A stretch of 64,000 nucleotides of DNA from Telopea speciosissima (GCF_018873765.1 NW_025317351.1:700449-764448); one strand, 5' to 3'; positions 33,470 to 45,488 are shown, numbered from the stretch's first letter. Program-made: numbers and translations. The notes: generated by a model from the sequence alone, not told the origin.

Positions 33470-34210
33470 TTCTGGCCTCCCCAAGGCTGCCCCTGTCTCC
33501 TCCCTCATCTCCTCTGATTCTTGGACCCCTCACCCATCCCTTAACCCAGACATCATCTCTCAGATCTGAGCAGTTGCAGCAAAACTCCTCCCCTCGCGCG
33601 GATAAGGTCATCTGGCTCCCCTCCCCCAATGGTCTCTTCTCCTCCTTTTCTGCCTGGAACCTCTCCACAGACCCTAGCCCTTCTGTCCCCTGGCACAACT
33701 TAGTCTGGTTCAAAGGCCACATACCCCGCCATAGCCTAACTGTTTGGAGAGCCCTCAGACTTTGCCTGCCTATCCAAGCCTTCCTAATTCACCACACTAT
33801 CCCCGCCCCCCCCCCCCCTCTTGCAACCTTTGTTGGATCGGCCGTGAAGATATCCCTCATCTCTTCTTTGACTGCCCCTTCACCTCCACCATTTGGAAAA
33901 AGGCCTTGTCCTCTATCTGGCCACGTAGCAGATGGATCCGGAGTTTTGACCGTGAATGGCTTTTGTTGCTCAAGACTTTTTCTAGGAACTCCATTTGTGA
34001 CAGTATCGGGAAGCTAGTTTTTAATGTTGCTATTCACCATATCTGGATGGAAAGGAACCTCAGGAGATGGACTTCCAACTCTAGATCTTTTGATGTGATT
34101 TGGAAAGCCATCTCCTTCGATGTGGAATTGATGTCTCCCGGAGCTGACTCACATCGGAACTGGTGTTATCCCAAGACCACTTTGAGGGAGAAAAACAGAT
34201 TGTAATGGTG
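33470..34210 (+). mobile_element. L1 LINE fragment no. 3, 5'-truncated, plus strand
   Basis: The sequence is the reverse complement of the 16640-16056 and 11042-10975 stretches of LINE no. 1, starting at CTGGCCTCCCCAAGG. Overlapping frames read the RT C-terminal and zf-RVT region (a GHIPRHSLTVWRAL block near 33715 and NLCWIGREDIPHLFFDCPF near 33820-33880). It sits between the EFR3-like exon and the ARF exons. A C14 run at 33805-33820 disrupts the frame. Confidence 0.88.
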
Positions 34211-34347
34211 GGAACAAGTGAGTGATTCTCTATTTCTATGTGAGCTCTTTTTTTTCTGTTTCTCGTTTTTGGAATCAGACTCTTTTTTTCTTCCTATCTG
34301 ACATGAATTTTTTTTCCCTATATTTTTTCCCATTTGAAATTTTACAG

Positions 34348-35480
34348 CTAGAAGCATCGATGAACCAGGAATTGAATCAGCAAATTCCTATGTTTAATCT
34401 TCATTCGAAGATCCTTTGTCGTGTTATACAGATTGAGTTGCTGGCATTGCTCTTTGTAATTTCGCCTCTCTTTCTCTCTTTGGGTGTTTTGTATTTTTGT
34501 TGATTTCTACTATTTCCAGGCTGAACAAGAAACAAATGAAGTTTATGCGCAAATTACCTTACAATCTGATGCAGATGTAAGACTTACTTTTCAAATTTCA
34601 ACCCGTTCAATTGTGAAGTTGCATGTGGACAAAATTTAATTTAAAGTTTTCTGATATAATTTGTACAGCAAAGTGAGCCCAGGAGTCCTGATCCAAGCAC
34701 TCCTAAACCTCCGCGACCTACCGTTCACTCTTTCTGCAAGATTTTAACTGCATCTAATACAAGTACTCATGGTGGCTTCTCTGTTCTTCGGAAACATGCT
34801 AACGAATGCCTTCCTCCATTGGTATTTCTCATTCTATTTTGTTGTTTCTTTGTACTTCACTTCCTTTAGTGGTTTTCAATCTTGAAGGATATGAACCAGT
34901 CAACTCCAACCCAGGAATTGACTGCAAAGGATCTTCATGGTTACAAGTGGCAATTTAAGCATATCTTCAGAGGAACCTGCAGTTGCGTTTTTCTGTTTTC
35001 TTTTATGGCAAAATTACATTTTGGTTGGTTGTAGTTATTGATGTCCAAGTTATTTCAGATATGTTGTCAAACAAATCAAAGCTACAATTTCCATTTCGAA
35101 TAGTATTAAACATGGTGGTATGTGGACATGTAAATGACTGAGGAGTCCTACCTCTTTCAAATTGAATGTACCAGGTCAGCCCTGCAGGCATTCGCTTACA
35201 ACGGGATGGAGTACGTTTGTCACTTCTAAGAGATTGGTTGCAGGGGATGCTTTTGTTTTCCTGAGGTATTTGAGCAGAGGGCTTTAATATGATCACTTCT
35301 TCTATCCGCTTTCCAATTTTCAGGATTTTGAGTAGTTATACTTCGTACTTTTATTGACTGATTATGTAGGGGGAGAATGGAGAATTACGTACGTGTTGGA
35401 GTTAGGCGTCTTGGTCGTCAACAAAGTACCATGCCATTGTCTGTGAAATCAAGCCAAAGCATGCACCTCTGGTTTTTCTA
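34348..35480 (+). pseudogene. Auxin response factor (ARF) exons, degenerate copy C
   Basis: Exon-like blocks with AG/GT borders follow the ARF order. 34348-34437 reads NQELNQQIPMFNLHSKILCR; 34520-34576 reads EVYAQITLQSDAD; 34669-34821 reads [20 protein letters not shown] and ANECLPPL; about 34888-34973 reads [19 protein letters not shown]; 35175-35265 reads [19 protein letters not shown]; 35370-35480 holds RQQSTMPLSVKSSQSMHL. These cover the ARF N-terminus and most of the B3 domain. The last block has frame slips; PB1 and the middle region are missing. ARF2-type resemblance is by memory. Copy A at 5990-6570 lacks the first three blocks. Confidence 0.88.
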
Positions 35481-35725
35481 TCAAATAACGTTAGAGGGAT
35501 GTTCTTCCTACTGTTTTGTTGTTACTATATCCCCATTCGGAGATCTCTATGGCCTTCCTTTACTCTCAACATGTCATGGAGAAGAGAGGGGTTAGTGTGT
35601 TGGTTGCAGTCCTGATATGCACCACTGTTCCAAGTTGCAGAGTGAGAGAGGGAAAGGAACAGAGACAGTGAGATCGATTCGTAACAGAGGGGTGGGAGTG
35701 CAGAGGGCAGAGATGGGAGTGGATG
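35481..35725 (+). other. Duplicated non-coding tail of segment C
   Basis: It matches 6580-6830 closely. It includes purine-rich AGTGAGAGAGGGAAAGGAAC and ends where the T-tract of LINE no. 2 begins at 35730. Confidence 0.55.
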
Positions 35726-36171
35726 AATGTTTTTTTTGGGTGAATAGAAACTTCATTACCAAAGAGGAAAGAAAAAAGAGCTACAACCCTCAAATAGGTG
35801 GGAGAAAACAAAACAACAGCCTAAGACTCAAACAGAGGAGCCCACTGCTCGAAGAGAAATAGAGGGAAGACCCCAGGAATCAACAATGAGCCTGTTCCTT
35901 GGGGTGTCATTACAAGTGGAGGGAGCAACCGAATTAAGTTTGGTTTTAATTTCAAAAGAGATGGAATCCCAAATCTGATTGAGAGATCGAGATTTGGAGG
36001 TCCATTTCCATAAATTTCGCTCCATCCAAATATGATTGATCGCAACACCAAAAGCCAACTTTCCTACCACATCACAAAGGGAGGAACCACCAAAAGTAAT
36101 GTCAACCCAAACCCATTCTCTGTCAAAAGGAAGAATCCGATGATTTCTTGGCCAGCATTTAGCAAGAATAC
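35726..36171 (-). mobile_element. L1 LINE no. 2, 3' piece
   Basis: Minus-strand sequence with a zf-RVT tail (VGKLAFGVAINHIWMERNLW, near 35990-36060) ending in an A-tail (T8 at 35731). LINE no. 2 resumes at 41560 after copia no. 2; both flanks carry AATAC. Confidence 0.88.
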
Positions 36172-36384
36172 TGTTATCAAAACCAGAAATTGGAGAATGC
36201 TTGAATGATCGATTGTGATCAGCCAAGCCTATTATTTATAACTTTAAAATTACATCCATATGACAAAAATACCCCTGCCATAGCCGACATAGCTAGGCAG
36301 TATATAAAACACTTAAAAACATAAAATAAACACCAAAAAAGACCAAAATACCCCCCACGGTATTCTGGTTTACATTATTCAACA
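36172..36384 (-). repeat. Copia no. 2 3' LTR (213 bp)
   Basis: On the minus strand it runs from TGTTGAATAATG to TGATAACA, and is preceded by the purine tract of CAACTTGAGGGGGAG (36385-36399). Confidence 0.95.
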
Positions 36385-36391
36385 CTCCCCC

Positions 36392-38094
36392 TCAAGTTGA
36401 AGCAAAGATGTCGATCATGCCCAACTTGACTAGATTAGAATGAAATAACTTTCCAGGCAGCCCCTTGGTGAAGACATCAGCAAGCTGATCAGCAGAGGTC
36501 ACAAAGGGAATACAGATCTGCTCATCTTCTAACTTCTCATTGATGAAATTCCTATCCACCTCAACATGCTTGGTACGATCATGCTGTACTGGGTTGTGTG
36601 CTATGCTGATCGCAGCCTTATTGTCACAGTACAACATCATAGGAAGGCGAATAGGAATACCAAGATCTTGTAGCAAACTATTAAGCCAAAGTAACTCACA
36701 AATACCTTGTGTCATAGCTCGAAACTCAGCTTCGGCACTAGAACGAGCAACTACATTTTACTTCTTGCTACGCCATGTGACAAGATTTCCACCTATGAAA
36801 GAGCAATACCCAGAAATCGACTTGCGATCTGCAAAACTAGCCCAATTAGCATCGGTGTATGCCTCTATCCGTAGGTGACCATGTGCAGACAAAAGAATGC
36901 CTTTTCCAGGAGCTGACTTCAAATAGTACAAAATACGAAGAACAGCCTCCATATGAGAAGTGTAGGGATCATGCATAAACTAACTCACAGCACTCACGGC
37001 GACAGCAATGTCAGGACGAGTGTGTGAAAGATAAATCATCTTCCCTACAAGTCTTTGGTACCTGCCTTTATCAACAGGCTCACCCTCATTCTCCTTGAGC
37101 CAAACAGTGGGATCCATAGGAGTATCCGAAGGATGGCAGCCTAACAACCCTGTTTCAGCCAACAAGTCTAGGACATACTTTCTTTGGGAGAGAAATATGC
37201 CTTTAGAAGATCTGGCCACTTCAATCCCAAGAAAGTATCTTAATTTTCCTAGATCCTTAATCTCAAATTCTTGGCCAAGGAAGGTCTTCAACCGTCTGAT
37301 CTCATCACCATCATTGCCAGTAACCACTATGTCATCAACGTAGACTATAAGAATAGTGAGTTTTTCACCAACCCTCTTGACAAAGAGTGTGTGATCAGCA
37401 TTACTCTGCTTATAGCCCACAGAAATCATGGCCTTGTGGAATCGACCAAACCAAGCTTGAGGTGACTGCTTCAGCCCATACAGTGCACGCTTCAGTCTAC
37501 ACACTTTCCCTTTATTTCTGTCACAAGAGAACCCTGGTAGAATGTCCATATACACCTCCTCCTCCAGTGCTCCATTAAGGAAGGCATTTTTGACATCTAG
37601 CTGCTGCAAATCCCATCCAAGGTTAACTGTACATGTTAACAACACATGAACAGTATTTAACTTTGCAACAGGTGCAAAGGTTTCTTGGTAATCAATGCTG
37701 TATATCTGAGTAAACCCATTGGCCACGAGCCGTTATCCACAGTGCCATCCACCTTCTGTTTCACCACAAACACCCATCTACATCCAACGGTTTTCTTCCT
37801 AGGTGGAAGAACCACAAGCTCCCATGTGTTATTTTTCTTCAAAGCCTCCATTTCTTCCATCATGGCTGCCTTCCACTTTCCATCTGATAGAGCTTCCTGC
37901 CAATTGTTAGGAATACGAACAGAAGAAAGAGAAGAAACAAAAGCATGAAAGGATGGGGAAAGGGTATCATAAGAAACAACATTAGATATGGGATGCTGAG
38001 TGCAAGTCTTGACACCTTTGCGAAGAGCAATAGGTAACTCAGGAGAAGGAACATTACCAGGTGGAGAGGCAGGTTCTAGATCCAGGTTCGGCAA
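36392..38094 (-). pseudogene. Copia no. 2 reverse transcriptase and RNase H
   Basis: The frame 38094-37657 starts the RT (ALSDGKWKAAMMEEMEAL, GCRWVFVVKQKVDGTV). A frameshift near 37735 leads into 37726-36980 with YQETFAPVAKLNT, LDVKNAFLNGAL, the catalytic YVDDIVVTGN near 37320-37350, GKLRYFLGIEVARS and SHTRPDIAVAV. RNase H follows with EAYTDANWA, YCDNKAAISIAHNP and VEVDRNFINEKL to 36392. Stops interrupt at about 36978 (in the VSQFMH-type block) and about 36757 (before NVVARSS). Confidence 0.93.
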
Positions 38095-38379
38095 TTAGAT
38101 GGGTACTGGAGCAACAGTTGATTGAACCTGCGTATGTTTCCTTGCATAGGTCTTCATGTTACTAGCATCAATCCTCCTCTGAAATTCACTAATAGTCCTC
38201 TGGACAGGAGTAGTTTGCTCCCCCTGCATAGGAATCTCTCCCCCTGACTCAGGGGGGTTACTAGGAGCAGTCTCAGGGGAAGTACTAGGAGCAGGCCGAT
38301 CTGGTTCAGACTTATGGTAAACAGACTGGAGTGGAGGTGGAGAGTCTATAGTCAGCACATCTTCACTAACACTCTCCCC
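38095..38379 (-). other. Copia no. 2 Pro-rich linker between integrase and RT
   Basis: The frame 38358-38095 reads SPPPLQSVYHKSEPDRPAPS with many Pro/Ser and no fold, as is typical of the copia integrase-RT linker. Confidence 0.6.
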
Positions 38380-39430
38380 CTAAAGAGGTGGGGACATATA
38401 GTATGAAACACTCTCATGAAACGCGACATCCATGCTTACAAAAGTCCGGCGGGATGGAGGGTAATAGCACTTGTACCCCTTTTGTGTAGCAGAGCACCCT
38501 AAGAAAATGCAGCGGAGACTACGTGGGTCAAGTTTACCAGGGGACCTTGTATCCCTGGCATAACAAACGTAGCCAAAAACCTTAGGGGGAACTATAAAGG
38601 AGGAAGAGCCAAGTAATAGCTCAACAGGGGGTCTAGAGTTAAGGACCCGACTGGGCAGCCTATTAATTAAATAGGCTGCAGTAAGCCAGTAAGAATAGCA
38701 TCCCCCCTCAATAAACGGAAGGGACATTGCGAGCAAACAGAAGAGCTCTAGCTACCTCCAAGAGGTGGCGGTATTTTCTCTCAGCCACACCATTTTGGGC
38801 TGGAGTATCAACACAACTGGTCTGATGGAGGATTCCATGGGCAGCCAGGTATTTTTGGAACTGACCCTCCATATACTCTGTCCCATTATCACTCCTCAAA
38901 ATCTGAATAATGGCATTAAATTGAGTTTTAACCAGTTGGTGAAAGTGCTGAAAACATGAAAAAACCTCATTTTTGGTGTGCATAAGGTAGACCCAAATGA
39001 ACCTAGAATAGCAGTCAATGAAGGTGACATACCACCGATGACCCGAAAGAGAAACTTTTCTACTAGGACCCCACACATCAGTATGAACAACATGAAATAA
39101 AGAAGATGACCTTTATTAGAAATTAGATAATTGGAACGTGTCTATTTGGCCAAGACACAAGGCTCACAAAAAAAGTCTTCCTTATTACAAGTATTACTTA
39201 ATGCTGGAAATAAAGTAGATAAAGAACCTAGAGGTGGATGTCCTAGTCTAGAGTGTCATATGTGTAGTTCAGAAGAGAAGGATGCTGGGGAACAGAGCCT
39301 AGAAGGTAAAGCCTGGGTAGATGTAGCATCTCCATCGAGCACGTACAATCCGCCACGCACTTTACCCGATCCAATCGTCTTCCTCGAGTCTAGTTCCTGA
39401 AAAACACAGTGAGTGGAAAAAAAAGTCACT
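38380..39430 (-). pseudogene. Copia no. 2 integrase
   Basis: The frame 39076-38708 has WGPSRKV, FIDCYSRFIWVYL, LRSDNGTEYM (second Asp) and CVDTPAQNGVAERKYRHLL (Glu). The first Asp lies just upstream in HTDVWGP. The C-terminal block 38736-38380 has NSRPPVELL, KVFGYVCYARDTRSPGKLD and GYKCYYPPSRRTF. The zinc region upstream (39100-39430) is degenerate: CHMCSS lies in an opposing frame and no open frame covers it. Confidence 0.88.
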
Positions 39431-39437
39431 TTACAAT

Positions 39438-40739
39438 TTAGAGATTTGGTGATACTGCTAATGGAGAGAAGATTTGTGGTAATTTGGGAATATGCAACAC
39501 AGAGGATAATGTAAGAGAAGGGGAACAGCCAATGGATCCTTTCCCAGATATGGAGGAGAGGGACCCATCAGCAATTTTAACTTTGTCCTTACTAAAAGCA
39601 GGAAAATATGTATTAAAAAGACTAGAGGAACCTGTCATGTGATCAGTAGCACCGGAGTCTATAATCCAAGGAGTGGAAACTACTGATGCACAATGACCAG
39701 CAAAGGAAACACCTGTACGGGCAAAGAAGGAACCTAAATTGGCAGCAGATGTAGTAGGGGCAGCGGATGTGTTTAACAAACGTCGGAGAGCTTGAAGTTC
39801 TTCCTGGGAGAAACCAATGTCAGTAATGGGAGCTGGAGCTACACTTTCAGTGTGATTAGCTTTGTTTTTAGACTTAGCACGACCACATTTGGCCTCAAAA
39901 TCAGCAGGCTTCCCATGTAGTTTCCAACACTGAGCCTTAGTATGATATGGTTTGTGGCAATGATCACACTTCACAGGCTCTTTAGTTGTAGCAGTAGCAA
40001 CAACACAGTCAAAAGAATTATCAGGGGTGGAGCCAGCAGTCTGTAAGGCTGATCTTTCAACTTTAGGAGTAATCATCATAGCAGCTCTCCTTGTCTCTTC
40101 ACTGTGCACATAAGAAAAGGTTTCCTCTAAAGTGGGGAAAGGAACCCGACCAAGAACCTGCACCCGAATAGGATCATACTCATCATTGAGGCCAGCCAGA
40201 AAGTCATAGACCCGAAACTGATCTACATAGGTGTGGTAGGCAGCAACATCAGCAGTAGTAGTAGGCTGAAACCGAGCATAGTGATCCAATTGCTGCCATG
40301 AACACTTGAGGGCAGTATAATACTTAGTGACAGTCATCTCCTTCTGAGTAGTATTTTAAAGTGTTTTCCTGATCTCATAAACCTGAGCACCACTCCCTGA
40401 ACAACCATAAGTACCCTTAACAGCAGTCCATATCTAAGTAGCAGTGTCAAGGAGAAGATACTGACTAGAGAGGTCAGTGGTCATGGAGTTCAGAACAAAG
40501 GACATCACCATTGCATCATTGGCAGCCCATTTAGTATGAGCAACACCTTCTTCAGTAGGCTGTTTGGTGGTGCCAGTAAGATGGCCAGTGAGTCCCCTAC
40601 CAGCCACAGTCAAGGATAATGATCTGGCCCAAATTAAATAGTTTGTGCCATCAAGCTTAATGGCAGCAGCATAGGGAAGAAAATCAGTCCTAGTCTGATC
40701 TCCTCCTGAAGTAGCCGAGGTTATCTCTGAGTCACCCAT
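39438..40739 (-). pseudogene. Copia no. 2 gag and protease
   Basis: The 40739-40434 frame begins MGDSEITSAT and has LPYAAAIKLDGTNYLIWARS, the UBN2-type gag start, and stops at 40434. The next open frame (40337-39438) holds YDFLAGLNDEYDPIRVQVLG, the CCHC knuckle CDHCHKPYHTKAQCWKLHG (near 39920-39980) with all four ligands present, and the protease start WIIDSGATDHMTG with the catalytic D-S-G (near 39650), then DKVKIADGSLSSISGKG. A stop in the gag middle breaks it. Confidence 0.92.
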
Positions 40740-41346
40740 AGTTCAGCCAGGCAGAAATCAATCCTTGAAATTGGAAAAAATCAGATCTTCAAAAAAAAAC
40801 TGCAGCAGTTGGTGCTGAAAGAAAGGTCGAGTGCAGCAGTATAATCAGGGAATTAACCCTCAAAAAATCTCCTCAAACAGCAGCCCAGAAAGCCAAAATC
40901 AATAAGGTGCCAAGGTTTTGAAAAACCCTGACAGTTGAGATCGATAAAGGGAAAAGAGGGGCTGTAACTTGAGGGCTTCAGTTTGTGATAATTCAGGTGT
41001 GATAGATGCTGTCCAGAGGTCTGCTGGTGGTGCTCCAAAGTGAACAATCAACCTTCCATGTCAATAGGGTCAATCTCCAAAAAATAGGAGCAGTCCAAAA
41101 ATCGCAGAGAGAAAGAACACAGCCGCTATCGATCTTGTATTAGGGCATTAAATTTGAGGTGTGATGGAGGGCAGCACTTAGACCATAATAGGATCACCTC
41201 ATTAGTGCTGCCCTTTAAGGATGGAGAGAACCAAGAAGAGGAAAAGAAGAGGAAGAGAAGAAATCGATGGAGAAGATGGAAGAGAAGAACAATGGGGAGG
41301 AAGGTTTTTGAAAAACCCTAGATCAGAGAAGATTGCTCTGATACCA
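40740..41346 (-). other. Copia no. 2 5' leader and primer binding site
   Basis: TGGTATCAGAGCAATC lies on the minus strand at 41331-41346 next to the 5' LTR and matches initiator Met tRNA. The rest, from 40740, is untranslated leader with no gene. Confidence 0.85.
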
Positions 41347-41559
41347 TGTTATCAAAACTAGAAATTGGAGAATGCTTGAATGATCGATTGTGATCAGCCA
41401 AGCCTATTATTTATAACTTTAAAATTACATCCATATGGCAAAAATACCCTTGCCATAGCCGACATAGCTATGCAGTATATAAAACACTTAAAAACATAAA
41501 AATAAACACCAAAAAGACCAGAATACCCCCCACGGTATTCTGGTTTACATTATTCAACA
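41347..41559 (-). repeat. Copia no. 2 5' LTR (213 bp)
   Basis: TG...CA ended, and followed on the plus strand by the AATAC target duplication. It has the same length as the 3' LTR, with slight divergence. Confidence 0.95.
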
Positions 41560-42346
41560 AATACCTTTCCAAATGGAGTAGGAGAAAGAGCAATCAAAGA
41601 AAAGATGATTGGAGTCCTCCATCCCACTCCAGCAGAGACCACAATTAGGGGGGCAGTGACGTGTCGGTGCCGAAGAAAGGATTGCGTTGGAAGGCAGTTA
41701 GAGAAAACTCTTCAGACCGTAAAGCAGTACCGGGAAATGTGGTGTTTGAGCCAAACAAGCTTCCTCCAAGGGACAAGAGGATGACGAGTCCGGATGAAAT
41801 CCCAAGCAGCTTTGGAGCTAAAAGAACCCGAGGATTTTGAAAGCCAAGCGACACAGTCTTCCCTATGATGGGGCCTTCTTTGAATAGAGGGCAAGAGATT
41901 CCAGATATTGGTAAGCACAGGGTTTGAGGTGTATGGAGGAGCCTAGCCATTAGCATAATGATAACAGCCACCAAAGCATTTCTAGGTAATCTAGAGCCAT
42001 AAATAGATCTAGGGCTGACTTGATGAAGGAGAATTCTCATAGGGTGCCAATGGTCCAACCATAGGGAAGTCGAATTCCCATTACCAATGAGGGAGAGAAT
42101 AGATCCAAGGACAATGAGGCGAGAAGCAAGAATTTTGCGCCAGACTCAATAAGAATCCGAAGAGGTGGAGACAGTCCAAATGGAATCCGATCGAAGTAGC
42201 CCAGAATAAATCCAATCCACCCAAATGCTTTTCTTCCTAGAAACAATCTTCCAAATCAACTTGATAATACCTGCTGAATTCACCTCCTTTATTCTTCTAA
42301 TACCCAAGCCACCTTCCTCCAGGGGGAGACAGACTGAAGTCCAACT
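41560..42346 (-). mobile_element. L1 LINE no. 2, 5'-truncated piece
   Basis: Minus-strand frames from 42340 to 41560 give the end of the LINE ORF2 with a zf-RVT-like tail (an IYSGYFDRIPFG type block near 42190 and FRGKCGIETT-type scraps). Frames at 42037-42246 and 41645-42058 overlap in different phases. The 5' end at about 42346 abuts copia gag sequence (VEQMQSQREQL on the minus strand), so the LINE was truncated on arrival. Confidence 0.82.
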
Positions 42347-43470
42347 AGCTGCTCCCGCTGACTTTGCATTTGTTCCACATTAGAAGTAATAGGAAGTGGG
42401 AATTAAGCTCCTCATACATCCTCTTAAAATCAGTAAAATATTGGGTCAAAGGACGACCCTTTCGTTCAACCCTATAGACCTCTTGAGACAAGTCATAAAT
42501 ACGAGAAATGTTGTTTTGTCCAGAGTACAAAACATTAAGATACTCCCACAACTCCTTAACAGTATCAATGTGTGTCACCAAATCGAAATCTGATTCTCCA
42601 TAGAATTCAGCATCTGTCCCAAGATTCTAGCATCAATAGTATCCCATAACGGGTCATCATCAAGTTTAATCTTAAACAAGTGAACCAGCCTATCACGTCC
42701 GGTCAAAACCAACAATTTTCTTCCATTGTTGAAAGTTGGTGATCCCCTCCAATTTCTTTTCAGTAATACGATTGGAGGAAGAGAAAACTTCGGTCATCAT
42801 AGGCTTCGAATTATCAACCATTATGGAGGAAAGATGCAAAAATTAGGAGATAAAAATTCTGGAAAATTCGAACCTCAAAATCCTGACAAAAAATAGACTC
42901 CAAGAGATGGTGATCCACGCAAAAATCTGCTGCCAAGTAATGTCCGAAAAAGGCCAGCACACACCAAAAAAATCCAGTTAAGCAAAGAGAGTCCAAAAAA
43001 TCGATCTCAAAACCCTGACAAGTGCTGCCGATTTTATTCGTCAGCTTCCAATGCAATCTTTACTCCATCAAACACTTCCACAAACACAAAGAGAGACCTA
43101 GTTCTTAATTTAGAACATGAACTAGTCTCTAAACAGTTCCAAAACACAACATAGGGTGCTGCACCCCTTCAAACAAAAAATAGAAGAGACCGCAAACCTT
43201 CAATCTCCAATATTAGGCTTAAGAAAAGTGATGAAGATAACCAAAGAGAGCTGTAACAGTGCCTATAGTTCTGAAACCATGTTAATAATGAGAGAAAAAG
43301 GAAGAGAAGAGAAGGGAAAATCGGGAGAGAAAGAACTGATGTGCAGCTCGGGAGTTGCACAATGTGTGTAATCTCCCACTAAACCTCAATATATAGAATC
43401 ACTGAGGGCATAACAGGGAAATAACATAAAAAAACAAATTACATAACATTACTAAACTACCCTTCTCACA
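42347..43470 (-). mobile_element. Ty1/copia element no. 3, 5' fragment (LTR and gag start)
   Basis: The 42581-42345 frame reads DTVKELWEYLNVLYSGQNNI and YDLSQEVYRVERKGRPLTQ, a UBN2-type copia gag. Upstream lie a leader, a primer binding site-like TGGTTTCAGAACTATAGGC (43261-43279) and an LTR (43280-43470). Everything downstream of gag position 42347 is missing; LINE no. 2 sits there instead. Confidence 0.85.
43280..43470 (-). repeat. Copia no. 3 5' LTR (191 bp)
   Basis: On the minus strand it runs from TGTGAGAAGG to ATTAATTAACA-like ATTATTAACA next to the primer site. The partner LTR is not in the window. A direct repeat of TGTCTCGGT(A/G)TTAGTG just outside it (43471-43510) is not part of the LTR. 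Confidence 0.75.
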
Positions 43471-43837
43471 TGTCTCGGTATTAGTGACAGAATGTCTCGG
43501 TGTTAGTGCCTGTTGCTAATACCGAGACACATGAATCTCGATAACAACAGTAATATTTTGAATGTTGGAAACAAATTTTTATGTGTACATTAATGTAAAT
43601 ACTTGCCACCAGTGTACAAATAACTTTTTTAATGTAACTTGTATGCTTATGCTGTGTTATATGCGATACTGAGACTTTTGCTACTACTATCAAATGTTTA
43701 GTTGTGACCTTCCACAAGCAACCACTTTGCGCTCGTAGGTACGAATCTTTATCCTAATTGGCATTGTATTGTTTTTGCAATTTCTCATTGATTCCATCGT
43801 AACTGTGGTAACAAACTCTATGGTTTTCTAAGTGAAA

Positions 43838-43967
43838 GGATCCATAATTGTGTTCTTCGTGAAGCCCCTTTTCAGCATTCTCCTGGTCACTCTATCCCTA
43901 CTGCTGATCGTTTTGTCTCCTTCAATCCTATTTCCTGAAAGATCACTTACACGGAATCCACTACTGT
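43838..43967 (+). pseudogene. Possible membrane-anchor exon (O-fucosyltransferase-like locus)
   Basis: The open stretch reads SIIVFFVKPLFSILLVTLSL and continues LLIVLSPSILFPERS, a single hydrophobic helix with flanking charges as in a type II Golgi anchor. It lies 1.5 kb before a block that I assign to an O-fucosyltransferase family gene and on the same strand. The link between the two is inference. Confidence 0.35.
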
Positions 43968-45488
43968 ATGTTTACTGGTTTCCTGTTTTATTTTCTTTTC
44001 TAGAAAAACTAAATCTGTATAAAAAAATTTGCTGTGTAATTGGCCCCTTAATGAAATAGGTCTAATTCACACAGTGGAAAACAGGATAGTGTTCAAAGGG
44101 CACTAGAGTGGAGACCCTGCAAATGTTTGATGGAAGGAGGCTCTATTGGTTAGCCCAGTAGTTTCATGATTTCAAGCAGGGATAGATTTAGGTGTTTGCT
44201 TCTTTAACCTGAATTCTTCATAACTGATTTCATTTCAGACAATTGGGTCAGTTTTGTTGAAATGCTGCAGCTTGTCCTGCGGAAAGTAATGGATATATCA
44301 GAGTGGATTGTTTTGGGGGGCTTAATCAAATGCTCTCTTTAGTTTTGATTGCTAGGCTTGTGTAGGTTTTACTTCTCAGTTGTGGAGTTCGTTATTTATC
44401 TTGTGTTATACATGTTTCACTGAGAATGGTATCCTGGTGACTGCAGTTCTGTGATGGTGTCGGTATCGCTCATTTGTTGAATGTGACTCTGGTTTTGCCA
44501 AAATTTGTAGTGGCTGTGGTTGAAATCACCTAAATACTTGGTCTCAGTGGGTACCAAAATCATCTAAATCAGGGCAAAAATTGGAAACTAATTCCTGGCC
44601 ACAGCTGTGGAACTCTCTATTTAGTATTCAGGAAAACTTGCAATCTCCCCTCAAGTATGCATGTCATTAATTACCCATACTCCCTATGAAACACTTTGCA
44701 CAACTGTACCCAAATACTTAATTTTACACCACTTTTCCTGTTGATTTTTCTTAAACTCTCACTGCCCGTCTTGGCAGGTAACTTCCAATCCGCCTGTCCT
44801 GAACAAAATTGTAAATAGAATTGCGCCTGGATATATAGTCAGCATTTGACAAGCTGATCCATCTAGTCACGTAGTCTCATTCCCACAATGTGCACATTTC
44901 ATAAGCAAAAGCCTTTAAAAATAGAGCAGAAATTAAGCCCCACTCAGTTGAATTGGCACACATTTATGGCCATTAGAATTGTTTCCATATCCAATGCCTG
45001 AAACCACTTTTATTGTGAACCCAGTAACCCACCCTAAAAACCGACAATGAGAGTAACCTACCAGGAGAGTAAATGTTGGAACTTAATTTCCCCTTGGTGT
45101 TATTACCCTAATCATGTTTCTGCCTTTTCACGCCTTGTGAACGCATTAGCAAGCTTTATTAGCAAACTATCATTAGCAGAGAGGGTCCTTTACCCTTGGG
45201 TTAGCTAATCTGAGACTTTTCTGATCTAACCAGAACTGTTGTTTGGATGTGGTTCGTGTAATCATGCTTTAGGTTGGGCATGGGTGGAGAAAATGCAAGC
45301 CCCCTAGGATCTAACCCAACCTGACTCAAACATGAAAATCACTTGGGATTTGGCAGTTAAAGTGAGGCTTCAAATTCAACTACAGTTTGGTTGAACTTGG
45401 TTTTGTAACCCACTCTGATTTTTTTTGCTCTGCTGTTAAGATTTGTATAGAACTATAAACTATTATTGCCAACTCACTGGTTTTGCAG
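43968..45488 (+). other. Spacer between O-fucosyltransferase-like fragments
   Basis: Nothing clearly coding. Stretches such as MLQLVLRKVMDISEWI (near 44262) lack borders. The T/C-rich runs fit intron-like or intergenic DNA. Confidence 0.45.

Larger units (their letters stand above)
36172..41559 (-). mobile_element. Ty1/copia element no. 2, structurally complete
   Basis: The 5388-bp element has two 213-bp LTRs, a primer binding site, gag, protease, integrase, RT, RNase H and a purine tract in copia order on the minus strand. AATAC flanks both sides (36167-36171 and 41560-41564). By eye the LTRs differ by about five substitutions and two 1-bp indels. It inserted into LINE no. 2. Coding frames are broken by stops and one frameshift, so it is defective. 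Confidence 0.96.
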
